DNA of 64,000 nucleotides from an uncultured Chloroflexales bacterium (GTDB lineage: Bacteria; Chloroflexota; Chloroflexia; Chloroflexales; Chloroflexaceae): NCBI GenBank assembly GCA_937902315.1, contig CALGUG010000064.1, forward strand, positions 124,001-188,000, given 5' to 3'. The translations under genes were made by a program, and so were the position numbers. Positions within the stretch are counted from its first letter, which is position 1. Every line of letters starts with the position of its first letter. Below the pieces are notes generated by a model. It saw nothing but the letters and a program-made list of their open reading frames with translations. It was not told the origin of the DNA and did not search any database. This document shows, piece by piece, positions 60,885 to 64,000 of the stretch.

Positions 60885-61197
60885 ATGTCTCCTCGGCTAA
60901 AAAAGCGCTTCCTCGGTCGAGAAATACTTCGCTAAAACGAGCACGCTGTTCGGTCAATTGCGCCAAGGTCAGGCCATCATCGCAGCGGACGCCGCACTCA
61001 CTCAAGATTCTACAGGCCCAACGCTGTAGCGGCGGAGTCGTGTGTTCGCTCAGGCCGACTGCCACATACACTTGACCGCTTTCGAGGATGAAAAAACAGA
61101 GCTTTTCCAAAACTTGTGGCAGGAAAGAACGGTCCAGCCGCCGACCTACAAATTGAGCTTCACGTCGACTATCAACAAAATAAATCAGTTCCTGCAT
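60883..61197 (-). CDS. Small hypothetical protein
   Basis: 104 residues, not recognised. It starts MQELIYFVDSRREAQFVGRRLDRSFLPQVLEKLCFFILES and contains three cysteines, two of them in WACRILSECGVRCDD. There is no signal or membrane span. The codon use is like the neighbours and its stop meets a terminator shared with the converging NERD gene, which supports a real gene. The ribosome site is poor (TTAGG directly before the ATG). It might be a start-trimmed or fast-evolving protein. Confidence 0.55.
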   Translation of the reverse strand: MQELIYFVDSRREAQFVGRRLDRSFLPQVLEKLCFFILESGQVYVAVGLSEHTTPPLQRWACRILSECGVRCDDGLTLAQLTEQRARFSEVFLDRGSAFLAEET

Positions 61198-61641
61198 CCT
61201 AACATCTCTAGCTGATCACAAAGACTCACGACCGACCAAGCAAACCCTCTGAGCGTATGCTTATTATTATGCTTCAAGAGCACAAGAGCCATCTAAATCG
61301 AGCGAAAGTTACGTTTCTTATGAATGGGTAACTGTTCGTACAAACATTTTGGTATAATGCGCCAAACTGGCTCTAGAATAACATCTGACTACAACATACC
61401 CACTTATCGTCTCACCCAACCAAGCACCTCACATGTTGCTAGCTTCGATGGCAGCTTACAAGCAAACGCTAAACGCTTGATAAAGACAACAACAAGGAGT
61501 AGCTCACGACAACAAGCATATCATCTCAGGAAGTAACGCTCTCAGCTACCGTATTGAGAGGCTGTATAGGTGATTGTTAGGGCCGAACACATCCTCTGGT
61601 ATAATATGCCTGACTTTGCACCAATAGAAGGAGCATTGGAT
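61198..61641 (+). other. Noncoding region with two TGGTATAAT boxes
   Basis: No gene in 444 bp. Two extended -10 elements, TTTGGTATAAT near 61358 and CTGGTATAAT at 61597-61605, could start transcripts towards the receiver gene, with leaders of about 280 and 30 nt. Confidence 0.45.
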
Positions 61642-62013
61642 ATGTCTGAGGCGAAACGTACTATTTTTATTATGGATGATGATCTAGCATTACAGTCGGT
61701 GCTTGAATTCGCCCTACGTGATGCGGGATATGAAGTGATACTTGCGCACGATGGGCAAGATGGTATCGCACAGCTGCAGCACTTACAGCCCGATCTCATC
61801 ATCAGCGACCTCATGATGCCGAACATCGATGGCGTCGAAGCTTTTCAGCAGTTGAAAGAGCGTCTCCAAGACGACGGCATTCCGATCATCATCATGACAG
61901 CGCTCAACCGCAAGCCTTGGTTCGCTGATTTGGAAGCAGATGGCGCTGTAATCATTCAGAAGCCTTTCGATGTGGACTTCCTCAAGGATCTTGTCCGCTC
62001 ATCGCTCTCGTAA
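61642..62013 (+). CDS. Stand-alone response-regulator receiver
   Basis: 123 residues from MSEAKRTIFIMDDDLALQS, chosen because AAGGAG stands before this ATG and a TATAAT lies inside the longer open frame. The receiver is complete: acidic pocket MDDD, phosphorylated Asp56 in LIISDLMMPNIDG, Thr in IIMTAL, Lys in IIQKPFD. No output domain follows, so it acts like CheY/Spo0F by protein contact or as a phosphorelay step. Neither a kinase nor an effector is adjacent. Confidence 0.93.
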   Translation: MSEAKRTIFIMDDDLALQSVLEFALRDAGYEVILAHDGQDGIAQLQHLQPDLIISDLMMPNIDGVEAFQQLKERLQDDGIPIIIMTALNRKPWFADLEADGAVIIQKPFDVDFLKDLVRSSLS

Positions 62014-62076
62014 CCCGCAAAGATCAACAGCTAGGAGCCACGCTGCTCCCTTAGCTGGATCTCTACAAGTATCCCA

Positions 62077-62577
62077 TCACTTTGGTTGATTAAAAAGAGG
62101 CTCTAGACGCGCATATGTCTGATCAAGCGCTTCTGGGATCAGCTTCGTCCCTCCAACGATCGGCATAAAGTTTGCATCACCTTGCCAGCGAGGCACAATA
62201 TGCAAATGGAGGTGTTCTGCGATGCCTGCACCAGCCGTTTGACCAAGATTCATACCAATATTGAATCCATGTGGCGACATGGTGCGTTGGATGATCGAAA
62301 TCGCCCAACGCCCTGTGTCCCACAGCTCTTGAGCGATTTCAGGAGCGAGGTTAACCAGATCGGCGGTATGCTCATAGGGCACAACCATAAGGTGGGCGGT
62401 GTTATAGGGATAGAGGTTCATCACCACATAAGTGTTGACACCGCGATACAGCACAAAGTTCTTAGCATCATCTTCGCGTGGTGCCTGATGTAAACCACAT
62501 AAGACACAGCCTTCAAAAGCAGGCGGTTCGGCGTTGGTGATATAGCTATTGCGCCACGGCGTGAATTTGACTTCCAT
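62077..62577 (-). CDS. HIT-family hydrolase
   Basis: 166 residues from MEVKFTPWRNSYITN; AAAGGGGAC precedes this ATG, and a start 27 bp earlier lies in that site. Family elements are CVLCGLH near the N-terminus (Zn-binding-like CxxC), YVVMNLYPYNTAHLMVVPYEHTADL, and the histidine triad in AEHLHLHIVPRWQGDANFMP (H-x-H-x-H-x-x). Length and the WxGDxNFMP ending place it with Ap4A phosphorylase/diadenosine polyphosphate hydrolase-like HIT proteins. It hydrolyses nucleotide-phosphate bonds. Convergent with the receiver gene. Confidence 0.93.
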   Translation of the reverse strand: MEVKFTPWRNSYITNAEPPAFEGCVLCGLHQAPREDDAKNFVLYRGVNTYVVMNLYPYNTAHLMVVPYEHTADLVNLAPEIAQELWDTGRWAISIIQRTMSPHGFNIGMNLGQTAGAGIAEHLHLHIVPRWQGDANFMPIVGGTKLIPEALDQTYARLEPLFNQPK

Positions 62578-62725
62578 TCGATATTGTCCCCTTTCTAGAG
62601 CCAAACAACAAACATATTATAGCGCTACTCGCATCGTTCGCAGGGCCGATTACGCCCAACTTCTCGCTTGAGCCTGCTACAAGCAGACCAGCATGCGGTG
62701 AGGTCTCAACCCTCCATTCATTCCT

Positions 62726-62750
62726 TGGCGCGTCCGCCTACGGCTACCAA
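62726..62750 (+). repeat. Dispersed repeat A, core copy 13
   Basis: TGGCGCGTCCGCCTACGGCT followed by ACCAA, joined to a reversed C hairpin. Inverted pair with copy 14. Confidence 0.87.
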
Positions 62751-62763
62751 ATGGGCTAGCTTG

Positions 62764-62803
62764 CCCTCATCCCCAGCCCTTCTCCCGCAAAGCGGGCGAA
62801 GGG
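62764..62803 (-). repeat. Dispersed hairpin repeat C, copy 3 (reversed)
   Basis: CCCTCATCCCCAG, CCCTTCTCCCGC (62777-62788), AAA, GCGGGCGAAGGG (62792-62803); one mismatch in the stem. Confidence 0.85.
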
Positions 62804-62910
62804 AGCAGGTCCGCGCCCAAAACCTGATAGCAGTGCGCTACGTGCCCAGCTGTCCGGTCAATGCCAAGGACGCCAGTCTGTTCGCTTCAACACTCAAGTG
62901 CGCCCATTTA

Positions 62911-63031
62911 ATACCAAATCCGTTTAAAGACGTGCATGCTCTTAGCCCAGAACAACGAAAAGCCAGGAAAGATCTAGTCACGTGCCGCACTGCCGAAGGC
63001 CAAGGAGAACCTAATCAACCGGATTTGGTAT
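62911..63031 (+). mobile_element. MITE-like repeat B, copy 6 (short form)
   Basis: 121 bp with ends ATACCAAATCC and GGATTTGGTAT (11 bp, perfect). No internal palindrome. Lies between A copies 13 and 14. Confidence 0.88.
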
Positions 63032-63136
63032 AAGAGGATTCGCTAGGCGAGCAGAAGCCTGCTTGCAGCGTGCTGCAAGCAGGTCGCAGCGCACGCTGCG
63101 AAGCGATTAGCGGCCTGAATGGGAGCTAGACGATGC

Positions 63137-63160
63137 TGGTAGCCGAAGGCGGACGCGCCA
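63137..63160 (-). repeat. Dispersed repeat A, core copy 14
   Basis: TGGTAGCCGAAGGCGGACGC followed by GCCAGAAG, with TTTTGGGGAAAG and ACCGCCAGAAA to its right. Confidence 0.86.
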
Positions 63161-63334
63161 GAAGCTTATTTTGGGGAAAGAAACCACACCGCCAGAAACG
63201 TGAAGTGAAAAAAGTTCTTCATTTCGGCTAACGTACTGCCACCGCTCTCGTACCCTTCGACAGACTCAGGGTACGAGAAGCCCTTGTAAAAAGCCTCTGT
63301 GTCTTGATGTCTCGTGTGGTGAAAGAAACAGAGA

Positions 63335-63366
63335 AAAGCTGCTCCCCGCATGGGGAGAGCAGCTTT
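63335..63366 (-). terminator. Rho-independent terminator of the LysZ/ArgB-like gene
   Basis: AAAGCTGCTCCCC (63335-63347) pairs with GGGGAGAGCAGCTTT (63352-63366) with a 2-nt bulge. The minus strand runs into TTTTCTCTGTTTC. Confidence 0.82.
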
Positions 63367-63389
63367 GTGCTGTAGAAGGAGTTGCAGTG

Positions 63390-64000
63390 TTAGCGAATGG
63401 TGGTGCCTTCGCCCGCGAGGGCGCGGCTGACGCTCTGGGCGGCGCGGGCGTCGGCGATGATCACGCGGCCCACACCGTTGGAGACAGCCTCGCTGGCTCC
63501 GAGGATCTTCTTCTTCATACGACCTTGGGCGAAGGGCAGGTACTCTTCGACCTGTTCGCGCGGGATCTCGCGGATCAGACTCGACTCGTCGGGGTATTCG
63601 CGCAGCAGGCCCGGAATGTTGGAGAGCAGCAGAAGCGCTTCGGCCTTGAGCGCCGCCGCGACCGCCGCCGAGGCACGGTCGCCGTCGACATTGAGCGCTT
63701 CGCCATCGGTGCTGCTGGCGATCGGCGCGATTACGGGCAGATAGCCTTGGTCGAGCAGCAGGCTGAGCAGACCAGCGTTGACCTGCTCGATCGTGCCGGT
63801 CCAGTCGTCGCGCAAAATCTTCTGGCGACCGTCTTCGATGATGCGGATGGTCGACTTACGCTTACCTTCCAAGACCCGTCCGTCGAGGCCGGTCAGACCG
63901 AAAGCGTTGACGCCGCGGCGCTGCAGACCTTCGACCAAGCAGGTGTTGAGCTTGCCCGCGGTCGCCATCATAAAGATCTCGAGGGTCTGGCGGTCGGTGT
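63390..64000 (-). CDS. [LysW]-aminoadipate/glutamate kinase-like amino-acid kinase, 5' part cut off
   Basis: The frame stays open to the right edge (TDRQTLEIF precedes MMATAGKLNT), so the N-terminus is missing and the ATG at 63971 is internal. About 203 C-terminal residues are seen: TAGKLNTCLVEGLQRRGVNAFGLTGLDGRVLEGKRKST, LPVIAPIASSTDGEALNVDGDRASAAVAAALKAEALLLLSNIPGL and FAQGRMKKKILGASEAVSNGVGRVIIADARA. This is the ArgB fold; the GLDGRVLEGKRK and DDWTGTIEQVN segments fit LysZ, which phosphorylates aminoadipate or glutamate carried on LysW. Plain acetylglutamate kinase remains possible. Confidence 0.85.
   Translation of the reverse strand, partial: TDRQTLEIFMMATAGKLNTCLVEGLQRRGVNAFGLTGLDGRVLEGKRKSTIRIIEDGRQKILRDDWTGTIEQVNAGLLSLLLDQGYLPVIAPIASSTDGEALNVDGDRASAAVAAALKAEALLLLSNIPGLLREYPDESSLIREIPREQVEEYLPFAQGRMKKKILGASEAVSNGVGRVIIADARAAQSVSRALAGEGTTIR

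Noticed and set aside
529..63160. Repeat A or B as a CRISPR array
   Set aside because: Copies are kilobases apart, in both orientations and not regularly spaced. No cas gene is present.

Overview
The window looks like a chromosomal segment of a free-living, aerobic, heterotrophic bacterium, most probably a Chloroflexota (class Chloroflexia, Herpetosiphon-like). This is inferred from gene content, not from a marker gene: KorAB-type 2-oxoacid:ferredoxin oxidoreductase, a LysW-type amino-acid kinase, Thr/Pro-rich lamin-tail surface protein, MFS/spermidine-synthase fusion, tricorn-like protease, and a cytochrome c System I whose CcmE has CXXXY. GC is a little above 50% and no rRNA or tRNA gene was recognised.

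Layout. 3-464: end of an MFS permease. 979-17148, all on the minus strand: a sugar/polyol block with a LacI regulator, a beta-propeller membrane protein, a CUT1 ABC transporter (two permeases and a binding lipoprotein, no ATPase), a fused MFS/spermidine synthase-like protein, four Gfo/Idh/MocA dehydrogenases and an MFS permease. 18063-23289, plus strand: cytochrome oxidase subunits III and IV, threonine synthase, a lipoprotein, and a fusion of two cyclic-nucleotide-binding domains with four ferredoxin-type cysteine clusters. 23624-29746, minus: an Opp/Dpp-type peptide ABC transporter (again no ATPases) and a protein that looks like a McrB-type AAA+ domain whose catalytic motifs are all lost. 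30537-42151: tricorn-like S41 protease, Hyi-like isomerase, HD/HAD/RpiA genes, a GT-C membrane glycosyltransferase and korAB. 43066-51962: a cytochrome c maturation locus (ccmABCDEF, a J-like/TPR membrane protein, a TlpA/CcmG thioredoxin) and an orphan OmpR-type regulator. 52559-64000: lamin-tail protein, two TIM-barrel epimerases, uvrB, a NERD-domain membrane protein, a lone receiver, a HIT hydrolase and a LysZ/ArgB-like kinase cut by the window edge.

How it fits together. Four Gfo/Idh/MocA dehydrogenases, three xylose-isomerase-like TIM-barrel proteins, RpiA and two sugar transport routes suggest broad catabolism of sugars or polyols. KorAB, oxidase subunits III/IV and the Ccm locus serve aerobic respiration.

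The most unusual content is intergenic. Three families of short dispersed repeats recur through the 64 kb: a module with core GCGTCCGCCTACGGCTA (14 copies, five close inverted pairs), a MITE-like element with ATACCAAATCCG-type terminal inverted repeats (six copies plus a remnant, three carrying an extra 36-42 bp palindrome), and a CCCTTCTCCCGC hairpin (three copies). They are combined in a modular, nested way.
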